Assembly: GCA_964550025.1 (NCBI GenBank)
Contig: CAZJYI010000006.1
Location: forward strand, 62,001 to 126,000
DNA from: CAZJYI01 sp964550025
Lineage (GTDB): Bacteria > Verrucomicrobiota > Kiritimatiellia > UBA8416 > CAYOBW01
Direction of reading: 5' to 3'
Length of the DNA: 64,000 nucleotides
Part shown: piece after piece, positions 42,005 to 50,871 of the stretch
How positions within the stretch are numbered: the first letter of the stretch is position 1
How the letters are laid out: every line of letters starts with the position of its first letter
The notes under the pieces: model-generated
Told to the model about the DNA's origin: nothing
The model's database searches: none
Seen by the model: the letters and a program-made list of their open reading frames with translations, nothing else
Translations under genes and position numbers: made by a program

Positions 42005-43303
42005 TCACTTCTCTCCGACAGCATACAGCTTCTGATTGGACCGCAGGTAGAACCGGCCCCCGCTGATGGCGGGAGTCCCGTTGAAATCGGTCTTGTCTGA
42101 CGGGAATCGGTTGCAGGCAAGTTGCTTGAACCGGGGGCCGGCCTGCAGGACGAACGTCCCGGCATTGCGCGTGGTCGCGTAGAGTCTGTCGCCGACACAC
42201 ACGGGGGACGCGTACACCTTCGGCTTGATCTCCGCGCTCTGGAGGGGCTCGCGGTATACGGACTCTCCGCTTTTCGCGTCCATACACTGCGCGTATCCCC
42301 TGCGGTCGACCCAGTGGAAGCGTCCGTCGTACAGTAGCGGCGTCGGCACATAGGGGCTGAGGCGGGACGTCCATTTGATGTGTGTCTTCGATACATCGCC
42401 TTTGCCGCCAAGCCGCACGGCGATGCTGCCCTGGCGTGGGAAACCGCCAAAGGCGAAAACGTGTCCGTCGTGAAGGCAGACGCTGGGGCTGACATTACCG
42501 GGGATGTTGGTTTCGGCGTGCCAGGTGATCTTCCCGGTGTCCGGATTCAGTCCCCATAGCTCATCGGGGACAGCAACGATCAAGTCCGTCCGCCCACCTC
42601 CCGCATCCGCCAGGACCGGCGTGTTGTAGGTCAGTTTGAGCATCCCGGCCTGGGCCTTCCAGACCTCTTTGCCGGTCGCCCTGTCGAGCGCCCGGATCGA
42701 CTGGCTCTCCTCGGCGGCGGCGACGATGACGAAATCCTTGTAGAGAATCGGGCTCGAGGCGGATCCCCACCTGCGTCTATCGCTTTCCTTGCCGAGACCG
42801 ACCTGCCACAGCCTCTTTCCGCTCATGTCGAAGGCCAGCGCACCGGTTTTGCCGAAAAAGACATACACCCGTTCGCCGTCGGACACGGGAGTGCTGCTGG
42901 CGTAGCCGTGTTCGGTGAGATAGCCCCGGAACGGGTCTTCGGGCAGCTCCGCGGGAACCGTGCTGTTCCACAGGATCTTGCCGTCCGTCGTGCGTACGCA
43001 CACCAGGTGGCGGCGCAGATCTGCCATGTCACCGGGATCGCGACTGTTCTCCCCGTACCCCGAATAGCAGGTGACAAAGAGCTTGTCCCCCACCACTATG
43101 GGTGAGGAGGATCCCGGCCCCGGAAGCGGCGTCTTCCAGAGGAGGTTCTTCGACTCGCTCCAGGTGAGCGGCGGGCCGCTCTCCGCGCTGGTGTTGTCGG
43201 CATCCGGGCCGCGGAACTGCGGCCAGTCACCTGCGCGGCAGGCTCCTCCCGTTGATATGGTGAGAATTGCTGCTGCCAATAGACCTCGTCCAAACTTGAT
43301 CAT
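42005..43303 (-). CDS. Secreted PQQ-like beta-propeller protein
   Basis: 432 residues. Signal peptide LLAAAILTISTGGACRA, then GDWPQFRGPDADNTSAESG, the hallmark start of PVC PQQ-like proteins. Repeats such as LLWKTPLPGPGSSSPIVVG, KLFVTCYSGYG and IRALDRATGKEVWKAQAG build an eight-bladed propeller. Related proteins are usually annotated as BamB-like; no calcium/PQQ catalytic Asp or Cys-Cys pair is evident, so dehydrogenase activity is not supported. It lies 49 bp after the HEAT-repeat gene. Confidence 0.88.
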   Translation of the reverse strand: MIKFGRGLLAAAILTISTGGACRAGDWPQFRGPDADNTSAESGPPLTWSESKNLLWKTPLPGPGSSSPIVVGDKLFVTCYSGYGENSRDPGDMADLRRHLVCVRTTDGKILWNSTVPAELPEDPFRGYLTEHGYASSTPVSDGERVYVFFGKTGALAFDMSGKRLWQVGLGKESDRRRWGSASSPILYKDFVIVAAAEESQSIRALDRATGKEVWKAQAGMLKLTYNTPVLADAGGGRTDLIVAVPDELWGLNPDTGKITWHAETNIPGNVSPSVCLHDGHVFAFGGFPRQGSIAVRLGGKGDVSKTHIKWTSRLSPYVPTPLLYDGRFHWVDRRGYAQCMDAKSGESVYREPLQSAEIKPKVYASPVCVGDRLYATTRNAGTFVLQAGPRFKQLACNRFPSDKTDFNGTPAISGGRFYLRSNQKLYAVGEK

Positions 43304-43352
43304 AGTGTGCCTTTGCCTTTGTGTTGATGTCACAACGCGGAGGGGAGGGGGA

Positions 43353-45989
43353 TTATTGCCCGGAATCCCGTTCTTCAGCCAATGACCGCAGCTCGACGAA
43401 ACAGATCTTGGCGTTCTTGGAGCCGGGGCCGGGGGCGATGGTCAGGCGGCCATCGTCGATCTTGACGCGCAGCCCGTACTCGTCGAAAGCATCCCCCCCG
43501 TCGGGGTCTTTCACGACACTGCCGTCGATGTCCAGGTGATTGACCTGGTCGACATTGTCGGCGTCGCCGCAGACGACACGGAGCCAGTAGACGCCGTTCG
43601 GCGCCGCGATTTCCCAGCGGCGCGCTCCTCTCTTCTGCAAATGGTTGAACGTTCTGTACCGCGCGTCATCGTGGGACTTGCGGTCACGGGTTTCGCCGTT
43701 CTCCTTGTCCCAGCCGTAGCTGTGTCCGTTGCCCCGTTCGCCGAAGACACGACCCGTGTCGGCGAGGCAACCGGCGGGCACGGCGCTGTCCTTGGGCTGG
43801 AAGTTGATCTGCGCAAACGCGTCGCTATCGACGCAGACCAGCTTTCCCCCAGCCGCCCCGGCCAACTCCTTGTCATCGGATACGGCGAGTCTCTTCATCA
43901 GCTCCTTGCGTTCACGAATCGCTGACTCGTCCAAGGCGAGAATGATCCGCCGGCAGGCCTGCGCCGCTTCCTTCTTCATCCCCTCCCGTTCGAGGCAGCC
44001 GGCGGCGATATCCAGCGCGGCTACCGATCCGAAAGATGAAAGCCGTCCCAGGACCATCTTCTTCTCTTCCGGCCGCCTCGCTTGTTCCATTGCACGGTCC
44101 AGGGCCTCGACGGCCTTTGCAGCCGGTTCAAGCGAGCCCGCCTGCTCAACGTACCCGCGCAGAGCCAGGATGGCTTCCTTCTCGTTGGGCGGAGTGCATA
44201 CGGCGGCCCAGAGGGGGACGACAGCGTCGGTGCTCTTCCACTTCGAGAGAGCTCGGATGGCGGTCTCGCGCACGGCGGCGTCCGGGTCGCCCGTCGCGTC
44301 AGACACGATCCCCAGAGCCGCTTCATTGCCCACGATACCCAGTACGCGCAACAACGTTAGCCGGGCGCCGATCGACGCGCTCCCGAGCTTGGCCTTGATA
44401 GGGCCGACGAATACGGAGGGATTGCCGATCCGCCGCCAGGCCGACACGAGCACCTTCTCTGCCGCTCGCCGTTCTTTGTCGGTTTCGGCTCTGGACAGCA
44501 GCTCGATGAGAGCGGGCAGGTCTCCCACGGTCGGCGCGGACCTGAGCGCCTCGATGGCGGCCACGCGAACGGGCTCATCCGGGTGCTTCCCGGCAACCGA
44601 CATCAGGGCGTCGACGTGCGCCGAGACGTCTCGTTGGGCCAGAACCTGCAAGAGTACAACGCTCATCCCAGCCTCCGCGGCTCCCATGGCCTCGAGGATG
44701 GCCGCCGTGGCATCGTCGCCGGGAAGACCTCTCAAGGCGGCTTCCGCCAGTCTGTGCTCCTCGGAACTTCGTTTGTGTTCGGCAAGCAGCCTGATCAGTG
44801 CCGGGACATCTGTCCTGCCGCCCATTCGGCCCAGGGCCGTGATGGCTGCGAAGCGCACGGTTCCCGCTTCGTGGCCCAACCCGTTCCGAACCGCGGGAAG
44901 GCCGGCCTTGTCCGCGAACTGTCCCAGGAGCTTGAGGATCTCGGCGTGTTTGACCGCTGAGGCGCCTTGCAGCATCTTGGCTATGGACTCCTTCGTCATG
45001 TTGATGTCTCCGCGCGGGACCGACTCGACGAGCCCCCTGGCCGTTGCGCGGACGCGGGTATTCTCGCTGGCCATCGCGTTGATGATCTCGGGGAAGGCCT
45101 TGCTGCCGCCCAGGCGGGCCAGCAGCGTCAGGCCGGCGCAGCGGATGTGGGCGGCGTCCGGGTATGCCTGCATCAGCCAGCGAGACACATCCATGGCCTC
45201 CTTTGCGTAGCCGCTTTCCGCGAGCCGTCCTGCGTACTGCAGCATACAGTGAACGGTGTGCCGCCGTTCGCGGGCATCGCCCGAAGAAGCCGCCTTGCGG
45301 AGAGCCGGGATTGCCGCGGGATTGCCCGATTCCGACAGGGCGAAAACGGCCCCGTGCCGGACGGCAGGATGGTCGCTCTGGAGGTCCTTCAGCACGAGCG
45401 GAACGGCCTTGCTGTCGCGCAGGCGCCCGAGTGCGCAGATCACGGTGACCCGCCCCGCGCCCTTCTGCTTCGGCAGCGCCTTGCGGAGGGCGTCGGCCGC
45501 GTCTTCGGTGCCGATGGAAACCAGCGTCTGTGCGGCCGGTTCGCAGAACTCGGCAACGGGTAGCAGGGTGGCCACGGCGGCGACGGACTCCGTGCGCCCG
45601 AGGGTACGCAGCTCACTCAGCAGGTGCCTCTTGGCCGCTATGGTGGCCTCTGAACGCAGGACCTCGCAGAACACGCCCGTGACGAGTTTGCGTAGCTCTT
45701 CGTTGCCGGTCTGGCCCGCGGCGTGCACGAGGGCGTGGAGCGCGGCGCACACCTTCCCGTCGAGTGGTTCGTCCTTGAACCGGCCGCACATTTCCCGGAT
45801 GCCGTCGGGGCCGAGCTTTACCATCTCAGCCGTAATCGCTTCCTCCTCGGTCGCCGTGTTGACCGGTAGCCGGGTCAGCAGCGCGTCCAGGGCGGCAGCC
45901 GTGTCGTTCTGCGCGTGGAGCAGGGGCGCCGTGGCAACGCAGAAGAGAGCCGCGGCGAGAATGCGGTGAACCGTAGTCGTACTTCTCAT
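43353..45989 (-). CDS. Secreted HEAT-repeat protein with C-terminal malectin-like domain
   Basis: 878 residues. Signal peptide ILAAALFCVATAPLLHA. Residues about 60-700 are HEAT/PBS-lyase-type repeats (for example AVRHGAVFALSESGNPAAIPAL, TVRFAAITALGRMGGRTDVPAL, VRETAIRALSKWKSTDAVVPL). The last 150 residues (AFAQINFQPKDSAVPAG, GERGNGHSYGWDKENG, YWLRVVCGDADNVDQVNH) resemble malectin-like carbohydrate-binding domains. A large periplasmic scaffold that holds glycan and partner proteins is plausible. It starts 10 bp after the Gfo/Idh stop. Confidence 0.82.
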   Translation of the reverse strand: MRSTTTVHRILAAALFCVATAPLLHAQNDTAAALDALLTRLPVNTATEEEAITAEMVKLGPDGIREMCGRFKDEPLDGKVCAALHALVHAAGQTGNEELRKLVTGVFCEVLRSEATIAAKRHLLSELRTLGRTESVAAVATLLPVAEFCEPAAQTLVSIGTEDAADALRKALPKQKGAGRVTVICALGRLRDSKAVPLVLKDLQSDHPAVRHGAVFALSESGNPAAIPALRKAASSGDARERRHTVHCMLQYAGRLAESGYAKEAMDVSRWLMQAYPDAAHIRCAGLTLLARLGGSKAFPEIINAMASENTRVRATARGLVESVPRGDINMTKESIAKMLQGASAVKHAEILKLLGQFADKAGLPAVRNGLGHEAGTVRFAAITALGRMGGRTDVPALIRLLAEHKRSSEEHRLAEAALRGLPGDDATAAILEAMGAAEAGMSVVLLQVLAQRDVSAHVDALMSVAGKHPDEPVRVAAIEALRSAPTVGDLPALIELLSRAETDKERRAAEKVLVSAWRRIGNPSVFVGPIKAKLGSASIGARLTLLRVLGIVGNEAALGIVSDATGDPDAAVRETAIRALSKWKSTDAVVPLWAAVCTPPNEKEAILALRGYVEQAGSLEPAAKAVEALDRAMEQARRPEEKKMVLGRLSSFGSVAALDIAAGCLEREGMKKEAAQACRRIILALDESAIRERKELMKRLAVSDDKELAGAAGGKLVCVDSDAFAQINFQPKDSAVPAGCLADTGRVFGERGNGHSYGWDKENGETRDRKSHDDARYRTFNHLQKRGARRWEIAAPNGVYWLRVVCGDADNVDQVNHLDIDGSVVKDPDGGDAFDEYGLRVKIDDGRLTIAPGPGSKNAKICFVELRSLAEERDSGQ

Positions 45990-45999
45990 AGCTCAACCC

Positions 46000-47235
46000 T
46001 CAGATATGCCACGGTGCGCGCATGGGCCCGTGTACGTAGCGGTTCTGTTCCTCGTCGCCGATGATCTCCTCTTTGACCGGATCGAAGTGGACGGTGCGTC
46101 CCGTCCGGATGGCGATGTTGGCCAGGTGCAGGGCGGTCGCGCCGCGGTGGGCGGCTTCGGCGTACGGCTGCCGGCAGTAGCGGTCCTCGCGCGTTTTGAC
46201 CGCCTTCTCGAACGTGTCGGTGTTGGGAGGGAGGTCGGGGATTTGCTTGAGTTGCTCTTCCTGTTCCGGGGTGAGAATGACGTTGTCGTAGGACTTCTCG
46301 CCGCTCGGTTCGCCCCACTCGCCGCTCTCGAGGATGATGCGCGAGCCGTTGGCGTAGGTCATCTTAATCCAGCCCCACATGGTTACGGCGTCGGGATGTG
46401 ACGGCCATGGGGCGTAGGCTTCGACCTTGACCGGACTGGTGTGTTCCAGCCCAAGCTCGCAGAGCGGCTTCACCATCTGGTGCTGGCCGCGGTCGAGCAT
46501 GCCGCCGCCGGCCGTGTTCCAGTAGCAGCGGAAGTTGTAGTGCACGCGCAGTTTGTTGTAGGGGCGATAGGGCGCCGGGCCGAGCCACATTTCGTAGTTC
46601 AGCTCCGGAGGCACCGGTTCCGGTTTGAGGTCGGTGCGGCCGCATTTGCGTGCGACGCTGAACCAGCCTTTCACGTGCCGCTGCGCATCGATCCTGGCGT
46701 CGGGGCCGAGGATGCCGCTGGTCACGATCTTCCGCAGCCGCCCATCCCCCTTGGGACGCGGCTTCGAGTTGATCTGGAAAACGGCGCCGTAGCGCTTCAC
46801 GGCTTCGACCGCGGCGCGGCCCTCCTTGACGAAGCGGCTCATCGGCTTCTCACTGAATATGTCCTTGCCGGCCTGTGCCGCCATGATGGTGATCAGCGAA
46901 TGCCAGTGGGGTGGGGTGGGGATGTGGACGGTGTCAATGTCCTTCCGGTCGAGAATGTAGCGGAAGTCATCATAGCCGTCGCACTTGCCGCCCGCTCGTT
47001 TCAGTGCGGCGTCAAGGTGGTTCTTGTCGACGTCGCATACGGCCAGCGTCTTCGGGTACCTGGCCACGTGGCTCATGCCCTGGCGGCCCGTGCCGATCAC
47101 GCCTCGCGTGATCGTCTCACTCGGCGGGGTGTTGCCGGGGCCGCCGAGAACGTATCGCGGCACCACGTTGAAGAGCGTAACCCCCGCCCCTGCAGCCTTG
47201 ATGAATCGTCGTCTTGAGACGCTGGTCTGTTTCAT
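46000..47235 (-). CDS. Gfo/Idh/MocA oxidoreductase with Tat leader
   Basis: 411 residues. Leader SRRRFIKAAGAGVTLF is Tat-type (S-R-R-x-F), so the folded, cofactor-loaded enzyme is probably exported. The Rossmann motif GVIGTGRQGMSH and the FSEKPMSRF (EKP) motif identify an NAD(P)-dependent sugar oxidoreductase, with LDRGQHQMVKPL (the HD-like active-site segment) in the C-domain. It heads the HEAT-PQQ-EF-hand operon and faces a DUF1080 gene across 229 bp. Confidence 0.9.
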   Translation of the reverse strand: MKQTSVSRRRFIKAAGAGVTLFNVVPRYVLGGPGNTPPSETITRGVIGTGRQGMSHVARYPKTLAVCDVDKNHLDAALKRAGGKCDGYDDFRYILDRKDIDTVHIPTPPHWHSLITIMAAQAGKDIFSEKPMSRFVKEGRAAVEAVKRYGAVFQINSKPRPKGDGRLRKIVTSGILGPDARIDAQRHVKGWFSVARKCGRTDLKPEPVPPELNYEMWLGPAPYRPYNKLRVHYNFRCYWNTAGGGMLDRGQHQMVKPLCELGLEHTSPVKVEAYAPWPSHPDAVTMWGWIKMTYANGSRIILESGEWGEPSGEKSYDNVILTPEQEEQLKQIPDLPPNTDTFEKAVKTREDRYCRQPYAEAAHRGATALHLANIAIRTGRTVHFDPVKEEIIGDEEQNRYVHGPMRAPWHI

Positions 47236-47464
47236 ACGGATGGCTCCTTTCGCTGGACCGGTCACCCACTCGCCACACCGTAGCAGCGCGCGGCGCTGCG
47301 CTCAAGAACACACTGTGAGTGAGGGGGCTGTGTGACGCAGATCCCAGTCGCCGCTCGCGACTTACCATTCGCCACTGGCCGGCTCACGGCAGTCCGCCCT
47401 TGCCGATCCGGTGCAGGGCTGGTAATTGTGCTTTTCGGTCGACACAAGGAAAAGGAGGAACGGG

Positions 47465-48163
47465 ATGGAGAGCAGGTTTGGGTGGATGGCGGTTGCGGTT
47501 GCGCTGGCGGCGGCTTTGATGGCTTCGGCGGCAGACAAGCCGGCGGGTGCGGTGGATCTTTTTGACGGCAAGAGCCTTGACGGTTGGGAGCACTATCTTG
47601 TCGATCCGGACGTCAAGATGAGCGACGTGTGGAGCATTCGCGACGGACTGCTCGTCTGCAAGGGCGAGCCAATGGGGTATCTCGCGACCAAGAAGGAATA
47701 CACCAGCTACAAGCTGGTTGTCGAGTGGCGTTGGGCGCCCGGAAAGAAGGCGGGCAACAGCGGGGTGCTGATGCGGATCACGGGCGAGCCGAAGGCTCTG
47801 CCCAAGTGCGCGGAGGCCCAACTCAAGAGCGGCAGCGCCGGCGATATCTACGGTTTTCATGGCTTCCAGGTGAAGGGAGACGCTGCGCGTTTGAAATCCG
47901 CCCAGGGAAAGAAGATCGGCAAGCTGTCGGGTGTGTCGAAAATCAGGGGCAACGAGAAGGAGCCGGGCGAGTGGAATCGCTATGACATCACGCTCAGCGG
48001 CGGGGATCTCACGCTTCTCGTCAACGGCGAGAAGGTCAACGAGGCCACAGGGCTGGATGTCGTGCCCGGGAAGATCGGTTTCCAGTCGGAAGGCGGAGAG
48101 ATTCACTTCCGCACCATCCGCCTGATTCCGATTGGCAATGCGGCGGCGTCGCGTGACGGGTAG
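47465..48163 (+). CDS. DUF1080 (3-keto-disaccharide hydrolase family) protein
   Basis: 232 residues from ATG after AAGGAGGAACGGG. Signal peptide AVAVALAAALMASAA. Family landmarks: DLFDGKSLDGWEHYLVDP, YLATKKEYTSYKLVVEWRW, AGNSGVLMRITGEP, KCAEAQLKSGSAGDIYGF and the C-terminal VPGKIGFQSEGGEIHFRTI. It is closest to the DUF1080 lyases or hydrolases that act on 3-keto-glycosides. The Gfo/Idh gene is divergently encoded 229 bp away, the pairing expected for an oxidise-then-cleave pathway. Confidence 0.9.
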   Translation: MESRFGWMAVAVALAAALMASAADKPAGAVDLFDGKSLDGWEHYLVDPDVKMSDVWSIRDGLLVCKGEPMGYLATKKEYTSYKLVVEWRWAPGKKAGNSGVLMRITGEPKALPKCAEAQLKSGSAGDIYGFHGFQVKGDAARLKSAQGKKIGKLSGVSKIRGNEKEPGEWNRYDITLSGGDLTLLVNGEKVNEATGLDVVPGKIGFQSEGGEIHFRTIRLIPIGNAAASRDG

Positions 48164-48457
48164 TCCAGTGCCGCTCTGGTTTTCCACGGAGAATCCAGAT
48201 CCCATGCCCGCTCTTCGGTTCCCCAATCATAATCCCACTCCTCCCCCTCACCGGTCGCCCCGAACCGCCCTGTGAGGATCCGGGTGCAAGAGAGTGCGAT
48301 CCACCTTCGCCGAGGCTGTGGTGGACGAGTTACGATCGGTGAGGGTTGTGCCTCCCGTCCGTGGGCTTCCCCATCCGTGGGCTTCCCTCACCCGGGGGCA
48401 TCTCCTTCCCATCCGTGCGACCAGTGTGCTCCGAGCCGGGGCTCCGAATCGTCCCGG

Positions 48458-49564
48458 CTACGGTATCCACAGGTAGCTGGCGAGGACGGGGGTTCCGTTG
48501 GGGAGGGTGTCCGGTGTGAGGACGATGTTCCAGGCGCCGGTGCTGTAGACGACGGCGCCGACCTTGCCGCCCGAGCCGGTCAGGGTGCCGTGGCCGTCGT
48601 CGGACAGGAACCAGTTTCCCGCGCGGATGCTGAGCGTGCCCGGATTGGGGGACTCGGCCAGCACGCCCGAATAGCTCGTGCCGCCGTCGCCCGTGGCCAG
48701 GTTCTCGTCGCGCACCATCGCGATGGATGGGTGGTGAGCCGTGTGGAGGTATCCGGCCCTTATGAACGCACCGGGGCTGACGGCGCGGGGCGTCACGTCG
48801 ACGTGCCAGGCGCCCGTGCTGTACACCACCGTGCCGTGGATACCGAAACCTCCCAGGAAGCCCGAGCCGTCATCCTTCAGGAAGTACGGCCCGGGAGAGA
48901 GGCTCACCGTGCCTGGTTCGAGGGGAGCGTTGCCAAAGTGTCCCGTGTAGATTCCGCCCCCGTCTCCGCTCCCGACGTTCTCGTCGGTGACCAGGGCCTT
49001 CCTGGGGTCGGGGGGACGGTACTGGTACGTGGCGCGGATTGGCGTGCCGTTACCCAACACCTCCGTTCCCATCTCGATGTACCAGGCGCCCGTATCGTAC
49101 ACTGTCATGCCGAATCTGGCGTCTACGGTGTTCAGAAAGCCGGTGGTGTCGTCCGTGAAGAACGCGCTTCCGCCCTGGATGCTCAGAGAGCCCGGAACGA
49201 CGTTGGGGTTGTCCAGGAAGCCCTGGAAGTTCGTGCTGGTGCCGTCACCCGTGGCCACGAGCTCGTTGACGACCGTAACCGGAGTGGATGTGCCGTGTTC
49301 CCACACCACCCGGTAGAACATGGGTACCTCTACGGTGATGTTGGTTCCCCCGGCCGGCAGGCGGGTCAGGTGTTGCCATGTCTGCTGCCATGTGCCGGTC
49401 GGCGCGGGAGACCATTCGACGCGATAGCTCCCGGTCGTGCCGCTGTGCGTCCATGACAGCGACCCGTTGTGCCGGAACGAATCGATCTCGAGCTCCTGCG
49501 CCACGGCACAACTCGCGGCGACGGCAAACAACGATAGTCCGATAAGAGTGGATCCAGGTCTCAT
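48458..49564 (-). CDS. Secreted protein with three tandem phage-fibre-like beta modules
   Basis: 368 residues from ATG after AAGGAGG. Signal peptide LIGLSLFAVAASCAVA. After an N-terminal beta region (LSWTHSGTTGSYRVEWSP), three ~80-residue modules repeat: NELVATGDGTSTNFQGFL.., DENVGSGDGGGIYTGHFG.. and DENLATGDGGTSYSGVLA.., each with a PGTVSL/PGSLSI strand, a DDG turn, a STGAW strand and a final ASY/AGY strand. The ATGDG..F/YSG pattern also occurs in phage tail and virion structural proteins. A stalk or adhesin role is likely. The start was set at the signal peptide; an open frame 39 codons upstream lacks a ribosome site. Confidence 0.75.
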   Translation of the reverse strand: MRPGSTLIGLSLFAVAASCAVAQELEIDSFRHNGSLSWTHSGTTGSYRVEWSPAPTGTWQQTWQHLTRLPAGGTNITVEVPMFYRVVWEHGTSTPVTVVNELVATGDGTSTNFQGFLDNPNVVPGSLSIQGGSAFFTDDTTGFLNTVDARFGMTVYDTGAWYIEMGTEVLGNGTPIRATYQYRPPDPRKALVTDENVGSGDGGGIYTGHFGNAPLEPGTVSLSPGPYFLKDDGSGFLGGFGIHGTVVYSTGAWHVDVTPRAVSPGAFIRAGYLHTAHHPSIAMVRDENLATGDGGTSYSGVLAESPNPGTLSIRAGNWFLSDDGHGTLTGSGGKVGAVVYSTGAWNIVLTPDTLPNGTPVLASYLWIP

Positions 49565-49646
49565 TGTACCCCTCCTTGTTATGGGGACCATACTTGGCGG
49601 ATGGGAGGCTGTCAAGGAGAGTGGCGAGTGGCCGGTGGCGAATGGC

Positions 49647-49780
49647 GCATCTGCGATTCGGTGCGCGAACCGGTTTCCCAACGGGGGGACCGCCTCACGG
49701 CGGAACTACGAACAGTCGTGTACCCGTTTGTAGCGCGCTCGTAAGAGCGTCCCCTTCAAAGCGCACCGAATTGCAGATGC
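49647..49780. repeat. REP pair enclosed by 20-bp inverted ends
   Basis: Ends: GCATCTGCGATTCGGTGCGC (49647-49666) and its inverse GCGCACCGAATTGCAGATGC (49761-49780), one mismatch. Inside, a minus-strand hairpin (49687-49709: GTAGTTCCGCC, GTGA, GGCGGTCC) and a plus-strand hairpin (49730-49752: GTAGCGCGCTC, GTAA, GAGCGTCC) have their GTAG feet facing each other. The unit looks like a non-autonomous mobile element. AGTGGCCGGTGGC is repeated directly outside each end (49628 and 49785), which may be older repeat sequence. It fills most of the 355 bp between the module protein and the ABC importer; nothing else is seen there. Confidence 0.8.
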
Positions 49781-49919
49781 ACCCAGTGGCCGGTGGCAAG
49801 TGGCTAGTGAGAGGATCGTGTGTTGGTGGACGAGTGGGCGGAATGCAGTGGACATTCGCGGCGCGCTGTGGTCAACGTATTGCTGTATCTTGGATCGGCG
49901 AGAAGCTGGAGAGGGAGAC

Positions 49920-50864
49920 ATGATGAAACGGATGATGGCGGCGGTGTGCTGTGTGGTATTGAGCCTGTGTGTCGTGACCGGCTGCGGTAGACGCAGGAAG
50001 CCTGGTGAGGGACCGGAGAAGAAGCGGATTGCCCTCGTCATGAAATCGCTTGCCAATGAGTTTTTCAAGACCATGGCGGAGGGTGCGGCAGCGCATCAGG
50101 CAAAACATGCGGACGCTTACGAGTTGATTGTGAACGGGATTCGCAACGAGACCGATCTGACGGCGCAGGTCAACCTGGTGGAGCAGATGGTGGCGCGCGG
50201 CGTGGATGCCCTCGTCATCGCTCCGGCGGATTCGAAGGCACTCGCACCAGCCCTCAAACGTGCCGTGGATGCAGGGGTCACGGTCGTGAATATCGACAAC
50301 AAGCTGGACGAAGCCGTCCTGGCTGAAGCCGGTCTGAGCATTCCTTTCGTCGGTCCCGACAATCGCGAGGGCGCAAGGATGGTCGGTGAGGTGGTTGCCG
50401 GCAAACTGGCGGCCGGGGACGAGGTCGCGATTATCGAGGGCATTACGACCGCCTTCAACGGGATCCAGCGGCGCCTCGGTTTTGAAGACGCCATGAAGGC
50501 CGGCGGCATGAAGGTCGTCAGCACGCAATCGGGTAGCTGGGAGATGGCCAAGGCCAACACGGTGGCTGCGGCCATGTTGAGCGAGCACGCCAATCTCAAG
50601 GCGCTGCTGTGCGCGAACGACTCCATGGCACTCGGCGCCGTGCAGGCCGTTAAGGCCGCTGGCCGCGAAGGGCAGGTGTTGGTTGCCGGCTTCGACAACA
50701 TCTCGGCCATCCAACCCCTGGTGGAGACCGGGGTTGTGGTGGCCACCGCGGACCAGCATGCCGACAAGTTGGCGGTTTTCGGCATCGAGGCTGCCCTGCA
50801 GATCCTGAACGGCGAAGCGGCTCCCGAAGACCGGAAGACCGCGGTTGACTTGGTCACCCGGTAG
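49920..50864 (+). CDS. Sugar ABC transporter substrate-binding lipoprotein, ribose/xylose type
   Basis: 314 residues from the first of two adjacent ATGs, after GGAGAGGGAG. The lipobox VVTGC places it on the outer face of the inner membrane. RIALVMKSLANEFFKTMAEG, VDALVIAPADSKALAPALK, NAVDAGVTVVNIDNKLD and KALLCANDSMALGAVQAV are the RbsB/periplasmic-binding-protein type 1 pattern (Peripla_BP_4). It feeds the ATPase and permease that follow within 8 bp. The sugar cannot be read from sequence. No sugar kinase, isomerase or regulator follows the importer. Confidence 0.93.
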   Translation: MMKRMMAAVCCVVLSLCVVTGCGRRRKPGEGPEKKRIALVMKSLANEFFKTMAEGAAAHQAKHADAYELIVNGIRNETDLTAQVNLVEQMVARGVDALVIAPADSKALAPALKRAVDAGVTVVNIDNKLDEAVLAEAGLSIPFVGPDNREGARMVGEVVAGKLAAGDEVAIIEGITTAFNGIQRRLGFEDAMKAGGMKVVSTQSGSWEMAKANTVAAAMLSEHANLKALLCANDSMALGAVQAVKAAGREGQVLVAGFDNISAIQPLVETGVVVATADQHADKLAVFGIEAALQILNGEAAPEDRKTAVDLVTR

Positions 50865-50871
50865 AAGCGGA

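Noticed and set aside
48458..49564. Prophage tail gene
   Set aside because: No other phage genes nearby, and it has a cellular signal peptide.
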